The notes under the pieces: model-generated
Seen by the model: only the letters and a program-made list of their open reading frames with translations
Told to the model about the DNA's origin: nothing
Database searches by the model: none
Part shown: in pieces, positions 1 to 5,357 of the stretch
Layout: every line of letters starts with the position of its first letter
Numbering within the stretch: position 1 is the stretch's first letter
Position numbers and translations under genes: made by a program
DNA from: Mycobacterium sp.
GTDB taxonomy: Bacteria; Actinomycetota; Actinomycetes; Mycobacteriales; Mycobacteriaceae
Assembly (NCBI GenBank): GCA_018882545.1
Contig: VERS01000045.1
Span: 1 to 9,281 of the forward strand
Direction of reading: 5' to 3'
DNA length: 9,281 nt

Positions 1-140
1 ATGCAGAGATCCCAGGCGTGCGGTTCGCGAACGGTCGCCAGCGGGCCCACGACGGCGGTGGAGTCGGAATAGACGAAGGTCAGCGTCGCCACCGCGCAGT
101 GCGGACATCCGGGCCGGCTGCAGCGTCGGGCAACATTCAC
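1..140 (-). CDS. DUF3499 family protein, N-terminal part (cut by the window edge)
   Basis: The first 46 codons read on the minus strand from GTG at 140-138 and run off the left edge. The sequence starts MNVARRCSRPGCPHCAVATL, continues with FVYSDSTAVVGPL and reaches HAWDLC at the edge. This matches the start of the actinobacterial DUF3499 family (M. tuberculosis Rv3258c). Cys7, Cys12, Cys15 and Cys46, with His14 nearby, look like a zinc-ribbon-type metal site; metal binding is inferred. An in-frame TGA at 173-171 and no other start codon between it and 140 force the GTG start. There is no Shine-Dalgarno sequence, but a TAGCCT hexamer lies 7 nt upstream, so the mRNA may be leaderless. The function of the family is not known to me. 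The gene diverges from the zincin-like gene at 231, as in M. tuberculosis. Confidence 0.88.
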   Translation of the reverse strand, partial: MNVARRCSRPGCPHCAVATLTFVYSDSTAVVGPLATVREPHAWDLC

Positions 141-147
141 GCCGCAG

Positions 148-153
148 AGGCTA
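148..153 (-). promoter_or_regulatory. Candidate -10 box (TAGCCT) of the DUF3499 gene
   Basis: On the minus strand TAGCCT fits the mycobacterial TANNNT -10 pattern. Seven bases separate it from the GTG start at 140, so transcription would begin at or next to the start codon. I see no convincing -35 hexamer at the usual distance. The same hexamer stands 6 nt before the lcp1 GTG. Confidence 0.5.
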
Positions 154-216
154 TCGCGGTGCCAACCCGGTCACGCCCGGACACGCGCGGGGGCCGCGCC
201 GCCGATGTTCAACCGT

Positions 217-222
217 TACGAT
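217..222 (+). promoter_or_regulatory. Candidate -10 box (TACGAT) of the zincin-like gene
   Basis: TACGAT fits TANNNT and lies 8 nt before the GTG at 231, again a leaderless arrangement. It supports choosing GTG 231 over ATG 297. No clear -35 element is visible. The rest of the 141-230 divergent spacer shows nothing I can name. Confidence 0.42.
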
Positions 223-230
223 TTGCGCTC

Positions 231-719
231 GTGGCCGACTCCCGAAGTGCCCGGCGCGGAAGTGGATCGGGCGGCGGCTCGCGGCGCGGACGCGAGATGA
301 GGGGCCCGTTGCTGCCGAAGACGGTTCCGGGGTGGCGAAGCCGCGCCGAACGCTTCGACATGGCCGTGCTGGAGGCCTACGAGCCGATCGAAAGACGTTG
401 GCAGCAGCGGCTCAGCGGACTGGATGTGGCCGTGGACGAGGTGCCCCGGATCGCGGCCAAGGATCCCGACAGCGTGCAGTGGCCGCCGGAAGTGGTGGCC
501 GACGGGCCGGTTGCGCTGGCGCGGTTGATCCCCGCCGGCGTGGACGTCCGCGGTGAGGCGACGCGCGCGCGACTGGTGTTGTTTCGCAGGCCGATCGAGC
601 GACGGGCCAAGGATTCCGACGATCTGGCCGATCTGCTGCATGAGATTCTGGTGGCTCAGGTGGCCACGTATCTGGGAGTGGAACCGTCGGTCATCGACCC
701 GACGCTGGAACAGGATTAG
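231..719 (+). CDS. Metallopeptidase-like (zincin fold) family protein without an intact HExxH motif
   Basis: This is a 162-residue protein matching M. tuberculosis Rv3259 and the actinobacterial branch of the zincin_1 (PF06262) family. The first 22 residues are rich in Arg, Gly and Ser. MRGPLLPKTVPGW begins at residue 23, a central block contains SVQWPPEVVADGP, and LLHEILVAQVATYLG lies near residues 135-149. In active zincins the last block would carry HExxH. Here it reads HEILV (His137, Glu138), so the third metal ligand is absent and protease activity is doubtful. I chose GTG 231 because actinobacterial homologues, as I recall them, have a basic stretch running into an internal MRGP, and because a -10-like hexamer lies 8 nt upstream. 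ATG 297 (140 residues) is the alternative and matches the usual M. tuberculosis annotation. The gene converges on whiB2 with a 20-nt gap and no visible terminator. Confidence 0.82.
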   Translation: MADSRSARRGSGSGGGSRRGREMRGPLLPKTVPGWRSRAERFDMAVLEAYEPIERRWQQRLSGLDVAVDEVPRIAAKDPDSVQWPPEVVADGPVALARLIPAGVDVRGEATRARLVLFRRPIERRAKDSDDLADLLHEILVAQVATYLGVEPSVIDPTLEQD

Positions 720-739
720 GGCAGAGCGAGTAGCGGGAT

Positions 740-1075
740 CTAGATGATTCCGCGCTTGAGGCGCCGGCGCTCCCGCTCGGAGAGGCCACCCCAGATTCCG
801 AACCGCTCGTCGTTTGCCAGGGCGTACTCCAGGCATGCATCACGCACCTCGCAGCCCAGGCAGATCCGCTTGGCCTCGCGCGTCGAACCGCCCTTCTCCG
901 GGAAGAACGCCTCCGGATCGGTCTGCGCGCACAGCGCTTTTTCCTGCCATTGCGGATCGTCCGGGGTCAGCGGCCGGTCGATCGGGTCCGGAACCACACT
1001 GAGGTGGGCCCGCGCCGCCGATGCGGTTGCACTGTGCGGACCGCCGATCGCCCCGAGGAAATTCTCGTAGGACAT
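740..1075 (-). CDS. whiB2: WhiB2 (WhmD) iron-sulfur transcriptional regulator of septation
   Basis: This 111-residue Wbl-family protein binds a [4Fe-4S] cluster and, in mycobacteria, is essential for septum formation and division (WhmD of M. smegmatis). The four cluster cysteines are Cys49, Cys72, Cys75 and Cys81, in the C-x22-C-x2-C-x5-C arrangement. A FGIWGG turn follows at 92-97, then the basic DNA-binding tail RERRRLKRGII at 101-111. From ALCAQTDPEAFFPE onward the sequence is almost the same as known WhiB2/WhmD proteins. The N-terminal 45 residues are variable but start with MSYE, like WhmD. AAGGAGA 6 nt before ATG 1075 fixes this start. The frame stays open upstream to 1234, but that part has no family likeness. 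The gene is monocistronic and divergent from fbiA. Its upstream region carries a LexA-like box, a tandem repeat and GACAC motifs. Confidence 0.96.
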   Translation of the reverse strand: MSYENFLGAIGGPHSATASAARAHLSVVPDPIDRPLTPDDPQWQEKALCAQTDPEAFFPEKGGSTREAKRICLGCEVRDACLEYALANDERFGIWGGLSERERRRLKRGII

Positions 1076-1081
1076 CTCCGC

Positions 1082-1088
1082 TCTCCTT
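1082..1088 (-). promoter_or_regulatory. Shine-Dalgarno sequence of whiB2 (AAGGAGA)
   Basis: On the minus strand AAGGAGA sits 6 nt before ATG 1075-1073. It is the strongest ribosome binding site in the window and decides the MSYE start of whiB2 over the longer upstream frame. Confidence 0.85.
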
Positions 1089-1107
1089 ACCCGACTCCGT
1101 CGTCGAA

Positions 1108-1137
1108 GTGTCTCTTTAATTCGTGTCTCTTTAATTC
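1108..1137. repeat. Perfect tandem duplication of a 15-bp unit in the whiB2 leader
   Basis: Two exact copies of GTGTCTCTTTAATTC (plus strand) occupy 1108-1122 and 1123-1137, and the match continues one base further. On the whiB2 sense strand each unit reads GAATTAAAGAGACAC and ends in GACAC. The AT-rich unit stands out in this GC-rich genome. It lies just downstream of the candidate whiB2 -10, so it would fall in the 5' untranslated region or at the transcription start. Confidence 0.97.
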
Positions 1138-1151
1138 GAACATACGGTCGA
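1136..1151. promoter_or_regulatory. Candidate LexA (SOS) box at the whiB2 promoter
   Basis: The plus strand reads TCGAACATACGGTCGA. The mycobacterial SOS box is TCGAAC-N4-GTTCGA, so 11 of 12 fixed positions match, with one mismatch (GG for GT in the right half). The ATAC spacer also fits the RNRY spacer of the Gram-positive Cheo box. The site overlaps the whiB2 -10 candidate, where a repressor would block the promoter. It also forms part of a perfect 6-bp inverted repeat (ATTCGA at 1134-1139, TCGAAT at 1148-1153). Confidence 0.55.
1139..1144 (-). promoter_or_regulatory. Candidate -10 box (TATGTT) of whiB2
   Basis: On the minus strand TATGTT fits TANNNT. Transcription would start near 1132, giving a leader of about 57 nt that holds most of the tandem repeat and the Shine-Dalgarno sequence. 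I found no good -35 match 16-18 bp upstream, so the call rests on the -10 alone. Confidence 0.4.
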
Positions 1152-1363
1152 ATCTCAGTCTGCGACACCGAAACCGGACGTTCGACCGGGAATGACACTG
1201 ATGTGATTAGACAGGGCGCAGGTGCTCCGGTCAAGCCGTTCGCGGTATTTCCCTACCACTTTCGTGACCCAAACCGGCGTGTCGAAACCTTGGCGTGTCT
1301 AGCGAGATACGTCACTGTGACCGCCCGGCGACCCTCGGCGGGCGAGCGGCCGGCACCGCAGAA

Positions 1364-1369
1364 TAGGGT
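1364..1369 (+). promoter_or_regulatory. Candidate -10 box (TAGGGT) of the fbiA operon
   Basis: TAGGGT fits TANNNT and lies 8 nt before the fbiA GTG at 1378. Transcription would start within about two bases of the start codon, and no Shine-Dalgarno sequence is present. No clear -35 hexamer is visible. Confidence 0.45.
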
Positions 1370-1377
1370 CGGGCGCT

Positions 1378-2388
1378 GTGAGGATCACCGTTCTCGTCGG
1401 CGGCATCGGGGGTGCCCGGTTCCTGCTCGGCGTGCAACGCCTTTTGGGCTTGGGCCAGTTCGCCGGTCAGTCATCGGACGAGCTGTCCGGTCAATTCGAG
1501 GGCGCACACGAGTTGACCGCGGTGGTCAACGTCGGCGACGACGCCTGGATGTTCGGGGTCCGGATCTGTCCCGATCTGGACACCTGCATGTACACCCTGG
1601 GCGGCGGTATCGACCCCGACCGCGGCTGGGGCCACCGGGACGAGACCTGGCATGCCAAAGCCGAACTCGCCGCCTACGGCATCGGGCCGGACTGGTTCGG
1701 ACTCGGCGACCGGGATCTGGCCACCCATCTGGTGCGCAGCCAGATGCTGCGGGCGGGCTATCCCCTCGGTCAGGTCACCGAGGCGCTGTGTCACCGGTGG
1801 GCCCCGGGGGCCGCCCTGCTGCCGGCCAGCGACGACCGCTGCGAAACCCATGTCGTGGTGACCGATCCGGAAAACGGCGAGCGCAAGGCGATCCACTTCC
1901 AGGAGTGGTGGGTCCGGTACCGGGCCAAGATCCCCACCCATAGTTTCGCGTTCATCGGCGCCGAGACCGCCGCGGCCGGGCCGGGGGTTCTGGCGGCGAT
2001 CGCCGAGGCCGACGTGGTCATGCTCGCCCCGTCCAACCCGGTCGTCAGCATCGGGGCCATCCTGACCGTCGGCGGCATCCGCGGCGCACTGCGTTCCACC
2101 CCGGCGCCGGTGATCGGATACTCGCCGATCGTGGCCGGAAAACCGTTGCGCGGCATGGCCGACGAGTGCCTCTCGGTGATCGGGGTGCCAACCACCTCGC
2201 AGGCCGTCGGTCGCCACTACGGAGCGCGGTCGGCCACCGGGCTGCTGGACTACTGGCTGGTGCACGACAGCGATCAGGCCGACGTGCCCGGTGTGGTGGT
2301 CAAGTCGGCCCCGCTGCTGATGTCCGATCCGGAGACCACCGCGCAGATGGTGCGGGCCGGCCTGGACCTGGCCGGGGTTCGGCCGTGA
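1378..2388 (+). CDS. fbiA: FbiA (CofD family), phosphoenolpyruvyl / 2-phospho-lactate transferase of F420 synthesis
   Basis: This 336-residue cytosolic enzyme joins the deazaflavin Fo to the phosphoenolpyruvyl group of a GDP-activated donor. In mycobacteria the product is dehydro-F420-0, and archaeal CofD uses the phospholactyl analogue. Family features in order are the glycine-rich nucleotide loop VGGIGGARF (7-15), NVGDDAW (51-57), [12 protein letters not shown] (66-77), [11 protein letters not shown] (173-183), [14 protein letters not shown] (216-229) and [15 protein letters not shown] (248-262). Similarity to M. tuberculosis FbiA (about 331 residues) runs the full length. A loop near residues 28-46 looks a few residues longer and contains a GQFxG pair. 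The start is GTG, with no upstream alternative that keeps the loop at the N-terminus. It opens the fbiA-fbiB-Nudix operon, and its stop overlaps the fbiB start by 4 nt (GTGA). Confidence 0.97.
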   Translation: MRITVLVGGIGGARFLLGVQRLLGLGQFAGQSSDELSGQFEGAHELTAVVNVGDDAWMFGVRICPDLDTCMYTLGGGIDPDRGWGHRDETWHAKAELAAYGIGPDWFGLGDRDLATHLVRSQMLRAGYPLGQVTEALCHRWAPGAALLPASDDRCETHVVVTDPENGERKAIHFQEWWVRYRAKIPTHSFAFIGAETAAAGPGVLAAIAEADVVMLAPSNPVVSIGAILTVGGIRGALRSTPAPVIGYSPIVAGKPLRGMADECLSVIGVPTTSQAVGRHYGARSATGLLDYWLVHDSDQADVPGVVVKSAPLLMSDPETTAQMVRAGLDLAGVRP

Positions 2389-3734
2389 GCCCTGGCCCCG
2401 ACCACGGCGCCGCGGCGCCGGTCGAGATCCTGCCCGTCACCGGCCTTCCGGAGTTCCGGCCCGGCGACGATCTGGCCGCGGCGATCTGTACCGCCGCGCC
2501 GTGGCTGCGCGACGGCGACATCGTCGTGGTCACCAGCAAGGTGGTGTCCAAGTGCGAGGGTCGCATCGTCACCGCCCCGGCGGATGCCGAGCAGCGCGAC
2601 GCGTTGCGGCGCAGTCTGATCGAGCAGGAAGCGGTCCGCATCCTGGCCCGCAAGGGCCGCACCCTGATCACCGAGAACCGCTACGGCCTGATTCAGGCGG
2701 CCGCCGGGGTGGACGGATCCAATGTCGCGGCAACCGAACTGGCCCTGCTGCCCGAGGATCCCGACGCCAGCGCCGCCCGGCTGCGCAGCGCGATCGCCGT
2801 CCGCCGCGGGATCGACGTCGGGGTGATCCTCACCGACACCATGGGCCGGGCGTGGCGCAACGGCCAGACCGACGCCGCGATCGGCGCGGCCGGGGTGGCG
2901 GTGCTGCACAGCTACGCCGGGGCGAGCGACCGGCACGGCAACGAACTGGTGGTGACCGAGGTGGCCGTCGCCGACGAGATCGCCGCGGCCGCCGATCTGG
3001 TCAAGGGCAAGCTGACCGGGGTGGCGGTCGCGGTGGTCCGCGGACTGGCGGTGCCCGATGACGGCTCGACCGCGGCGCAGCTGCTCCGCGGCGGTGCCGA
3101 GGACCTGTTCTGGCTGGGCACCGCCGAGGCGATCGAACTCGGACGGCGGCAGGCACAACTGCTGCGCCGCTCGGTACGCCGGTTCGCTGACCGGCCGGTG
3201 GACGCCGGGCTGATCGAGGCGGCGGTCGCCGACGCGCTCACCGCCCCCGCACCGCACCACACCCGGCCGGCCCGGTTCGTCTGGCTCACCGACCCGACGC
3301 GGCGGCGGGCCTTGCTCGACGCGATGCGGGAGGCCTGGCGCGCCGACCTGACCGCCGACCGAAAGCCCGCCGCGGAGATCGAACGTCGGCTGGCCCGCGG
3401 ACAGATCCTCTACGACGCCCCGGAGGTGGTGATCCCGTTCCTGGTGCCCGACGGCGCACATCACTACCCCGACGCCGCCCGAACGGCCGCCGAGCGCACG
3501 ATGTTCACCGCGGCGGTCGGCGCGGCGGTTCAGGCCCTGCTGGTGGGCCTGGCGGTGCGCGGGGTCGGCAGTTGCTGGATCGGGTCGACGATCTTCGCCC
3601 CGGCGGCGGTGCGCGCTGTCCTGCAGTTGCCGCCGGAGTGGGAGCCGCTGGGCGCCGTCGCGATCGGCTATCCCGGCGAGGAAATCGAGGCGCGCCAGCC
3701 CGCACCGGTTGACGACAGGCTGCTGCGCCGGTGA
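2385..3734 (+). CDS. fbiB: FbiB, bifunctional F420 gamma-glutamyl ligase and dehydro-F420-0 reductase
   Basis: This 449-residue protein is close to the 448 of M. tuberculosis FbiB and has two domains. Residues about 13-250 are a CofE-type ligase that adds glutamates to F420-0 to give polyglutamyl F420. It shows [13 protein letters not shown] (48-60), [17 protein letters not shown] (94-110), [19 protein letters not shown] (149-167) and the DRHGNEL block (182-188). Residues about 260-449 have a nitroreductase fold that binds FMN and reduces dehydro-F420-0. They show RRSVRRF (261-267), the [11 protein letters not shown] strand and [17 protein letters not shown] (388-404). The GTG start at 2385 shares GTGA with the fbiA stop, which points to translational coupling. 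The frame is open upstream to 2166 but only as a shadow of fbiA. The 3' end overlaps the Nudix start, again by GTGA. Confidence 0.97.
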   Translation: MSPGPDHGAAAPVEILPVTGLPEFRPGDDLAAAICTAAPWLRDGDIVVVTSKVVSKCEGRIVTAPADAEQRDALRRSLIEQEAVRILARKGRTLITENRYGLIQAAAGVDGSNVAATELALLPEDPDASAARLRSAIAVRRGIDVGVILTDTMGRAWRNGQTDAAIGAAGVAVLHSYAGASDRHGNELVVTEVAVADEIAAAADLVKGKLTGVAVAVVRGLAVPDDGSTAAQLLRGGAEDLFWLGTAEAIELGRRQAQLLRRSVRRFADRPVDAGLIEAAVADALTAPAPHHTRPARFVWLTDPTRRRALLDAMREAWRADLTADRKPAAEIERRLARGQILYDAPEVVIPFLVPDGAHHYPDAARTAAERTMFTAAVGAAVQALLVGLAVRGVGSCWIGSTIFAPAAVRAVLQLPPEWEPLGAVAIGYPGEEIEARQPAPVDDRLLRR

Positions 3735-4282
3735 ACGATCCGGTGCACGCCTCGGCGATGGACGCGCTGACCACGTGGCGCCCGGCCGATCCCGGCCAGG
3801 ACGCGTTGCGGCATGCGGTTCTGGCCTTCCTGCTGGCCCGCCCGGACGGGTGCCGACGGTCGTGCGAGCCCGGACATGTCACCGCCTCGGCACTCGTCGT
3901 CGACCACACCGCCACCCGGGCGCTGCTGACCCTGCATCCCCGCTTCGGCCGGTGGCTGCAACTCGGCGGACACTGCGAGGACGGTGACCGCGGAATCGCC
4001 GCGGCCGCGTTGCGGGAGGCCACCGAGGAGTCCGGCATCGCCGGGCTGGTGATCCGCCCGGGGTTGGCCGCGGTCCACGTCCATCCGGTGACCTGCTCGC
4101 TGGGCGTGCCGACCCGTCACCTCGACCTGCAGTTCATCGCCGAGGCTCCGCCGGGGGCGCAGCCGGTCATCAGCGCCGAGTCACTGGACCTGCGATGGTG
4201 GCCGATCGACGCGCTGCCCGACGACGCCGACGCCGCGCTGCTCAGGCTGGCCGACACCGTCAGATATCGCTGGAGTACCTGA
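3731..4282 (+). CDS. Nudix hydrolase in the F420 operon
   Basis: This 183-residue protein carries a Nudix box at about 80-103, [20 protein letters not shown] followed by ESGI. The REATEESGI half is canonical. The first half has Asp (D85) or a one-residue-longer spacer where the textbook GX5E has Glu, a spacing I recall from other actinobacterial Nudix proteins. Such enzymes hydrolyse nucleoside-diphosphate-X compounds using Mg2+ held by the box glutamates. The substrate cannot be read from the sequence. The GTG start shares GTGA with the fbiB stop, so it is the third gene of the operon and may act on an intermediate of F420 or flavin metabolism, or be a general housecleaning enzyme. ATG at 3758 (residue 10) is an alternative start. 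In M. tuberculosis the position after fbiB holds the methylase gene Rv3263 instead. The last 23 bp overlap the convergent manB end, with no visible terminator. Confidence 0.9.
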   Translation: MNDPVHASAMDALTTWRPADPGQDALRHAVLAFLLARPDGCRRSCEPGHVTASALVVDHTATRALLTLHPRFGRWLQLGGHCEDGDRGIAAAALREATEESGIAGLVIRPGLAAVHVHPVTCSLGVPTRHLDLQFIAEAPPGAQPVISAESLDLRWWPIDALPDDADAALLRLADTVRYRWST

Positions 4283-5357
4283 TTCCGCAGTCCGGGATGA
4301 ACACACCGGGCCACACCCGCGCACCGCGCAGCAGTTCGCACCGCGCCCCGATGTCGGCGCCGTCACCGATCACCCCGTCCCGAATCAGGGCGCGCGGCCC
4401 GACCCGGGCGCCGAAGCCGACGATCGAGCGTTCGACCACCGCCCCGGGTTCGATGCGGGCACCGTCGAAGACCACCGCACCGTCGAGTCGCACCCCCGCC
4501 CCGATCTCGGCACCCCGGCCGACCACCGTGCCGCCGTAGAGCAGCGCACCGGGGGCCACCGAGGCGCCGTCGTGCACCAGACTCTCCCCGCGTTGGCCGC
4601 CCAGCGCCGGCGACGGGGCGATGCCGCGCACCAGATCGGCCGACCCGCGCACGAAATCCTCCGGGGTTCCCATATCCCGCCAGTAGGTGGCGTCGACGTA
4701 CCCGCACACCTTGGACCCGCCGGAGAGCAGCGCCGGAAACACCTCCCGCTCCACCGACACCTCCCGGCCGCGCGGGATGAGGTCGATGATGCTGCGCTTG
4801 AAAACGTATGTGCCGGCGTTGATCTGGTCGGTGGGCGGATCCTCGGTCTTCTCCAGGAATGCCAGCACATTGCCCTCGGCGTCGGTGGGCACCGAACCGA
4901 AGGCCCGGGGATCGGCCACCCGGACCAGGTGCAGGGTGAGGTCGGCGTCACGCTCGGCGTGCGCCGCCAGCATGGCGCCGAGGTCCATCCCGCTGAGCAC
5001 GTCACCGTTGAACACCATCACGGTGTCGTGGCGCAATGTGGCGGCGACGTTGGCGATCCCGCCGCCGGTGCCCAGCGGAGTGTCCTCGGTGACGTAGTCG
5101 ATCTGCAGTCCCAGTTTGGAGCCGTCACCGAACTCGGCCTCGAAGGTCTCCGCCTTGTAGGACGTGCCGAGCACCACGTGCTCGATCCCGACGGCGGCGA
5201 TCCGCGACAGCAGATGGGCCACGAACGGCAGGCCGGCGGTGGGCAGCATGGGCTTGGGCGCCGACAGGGTCAGCGGCCGCAACCGGGTGCCCTTGCCGCC
5301 GACCAGGACCACAGCATCCACCCGGGCCGGGTCGATCGGCTGCACCCCAGAACTCAT
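4260..5357 (-). CDS. manB: ManB, mannose-1-phosphate guanylyltransferase (GDP-mannose pyrophosphorylase)
   Basis: This 365-residue cytosolic enzyme makes GDP-mannose from GTP and mannose-1-phosphate, feeding mannolipids and lipoarabinomannan. The N-terminal nucleotidyltransferase domain shows VLVGGKGTRLRPLTLSAPKP (18-36 region), PLGTGGGIAN (94-103), FNGDVLSG (116-123), FLEKTEDPPTDQINAG (167-182) and YWRDMGTPEDF (225-235). From about 255 the C-terminus is a left-handed beta-helix of hexapeptide-like repeats, with VVGRGAEIG, ERSIVGFGARVG and VIGDGADIGARC. The protein is almost collinear with M. tuberculosis Rv3264c (359 residues). ATG 5357 is preceded by GGAAAGGGA and shares ATGA with the wbbL1 stop. 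The frame is open to 5459 but upstream it only shadows wbbL1. Here manB means the guanylyltransferase of mycobacterial usage, not a phosphomannomutase. It is the last gene of the rmlD-wbbL1-manB unit. Confidence 0.95.
   Translation of the reverse strand: MSSGVQPIDPARVDAVVLVGGKGTRLRPLTLSAPKPMLPTAGLPFVAHLLSRIAAVGIEHVVLGTSYKAETFEAEFGDGSKLGLQIDYVTEDTPLGTGGGIANVAATLRHDTVMVFNGDVLSGMDLGAMLAAHAERDADLTLHLVRVADPRAFGSVPTDAEGNVLAFLEKTEDPPTDQINAGTYVFKRSIIDLIPRGREVSVEREVFPALLSGGSKVCGYVDATYWRDMGTPEDFVRGSADLVRGIAPSPALGGQRGESLVHDGASVAPGALLYGGTVVGRGAEIGAGVRLDGAVVFDGARIEPGAVVERSIVGFGARVGPRALIRDGVIGDGADIGARCELLRGARVWPGVFIPDCGIRYSSDI

Larger units (their letters stand above)
1108..1299. promoter_or_regulatory. 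Cluster of six GACAC/GTGTC motifs, candidate WhiA sites
   Basis: GTGTC occurs at 1108-1112, 1123-1127, 1279-1283 and 1295-1299. GACAC occurs at 1164-1168 and 1194-1198. GACAC is the core recognised by WhiA in Streptomyces, where WhiA acts with the WhiB2 orthologue WhiB. Spacings within pairs are 15, 30 and 16 bp. By eye the rest of the window has roughly one such motif per 600 bp, so six in 192 bp is an excess. Two of the six come from the tandem duplication. WhiA binding here is inferred. Confidence 0.45.
1076..1377. other. Divergent control region between whiB2 and fbiA
   Basis: This is a 302-bp non-coding stretch. From the whiB2 side it holds a Shine-Dalgarno sequence (1082-1088), a tandem 15-bp duplication (1108-1137), an SOS-like palindrome (1136-1151) over a candidate -10, and GACAC sites at 1164 and 1194. 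On the fbiA side lie two copies of GGCGTGTC (1276-1283 and 1292-1299) and a TAGGGT hexamer 8 nt before the fbiA GTG. A weak GC-rich 6-bp hairpin (arms 1322-1327 and 1339-1344) is probably chance in such DNA. It is AT-richer than the neighbouring genes around 1110-1145. No open reading frame with family likeness is present. Confidence 0.8.

Noticed and set aside
205..300. Small plus-strand frame of 31 codons from ATG 205 whose TGA overlaps ATG 297 (ATGA), a possible leader peptide
   Set aside because: The GTG 231 start of the zincin-like gene in another frame explains the same bases better, and the small frame has no family likeness.
720..739. Possible terminator between the convergent zincin-like gene and whiB2
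   Set aside because: The 20-nt gap contains no inverted repeat or T-run.
1170..1185. Second SOS box using the GTTCGA half-site at 1180-1185
   Set aside because: The left half matches the consensus at only two of six positions.
1076..1234. 53-codon N-terminal extension of whiB2
   Set aside because: A strong Shine-Dalgarno sequence precedes ATG 1075, WhmD-type proteins start at MSYE, and the extension covers the tandem repeat and SOS-like box.
1322..1344. GC-rich hairpin upstream of fbiA (6-bp stem, 11-nt loop)
   Set aside because: The stem is short and expected by chance at this base composition. It lies upstream of the probable transcription start, so it would not be in the RNA.
2166..2384. 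73-codon N-terminal extension of fbiB
   Set aside because: It overlaps the coding end of fbiA in another frame. The GTGA junction at 2385-2388 and the length match to FbiB fix the start.
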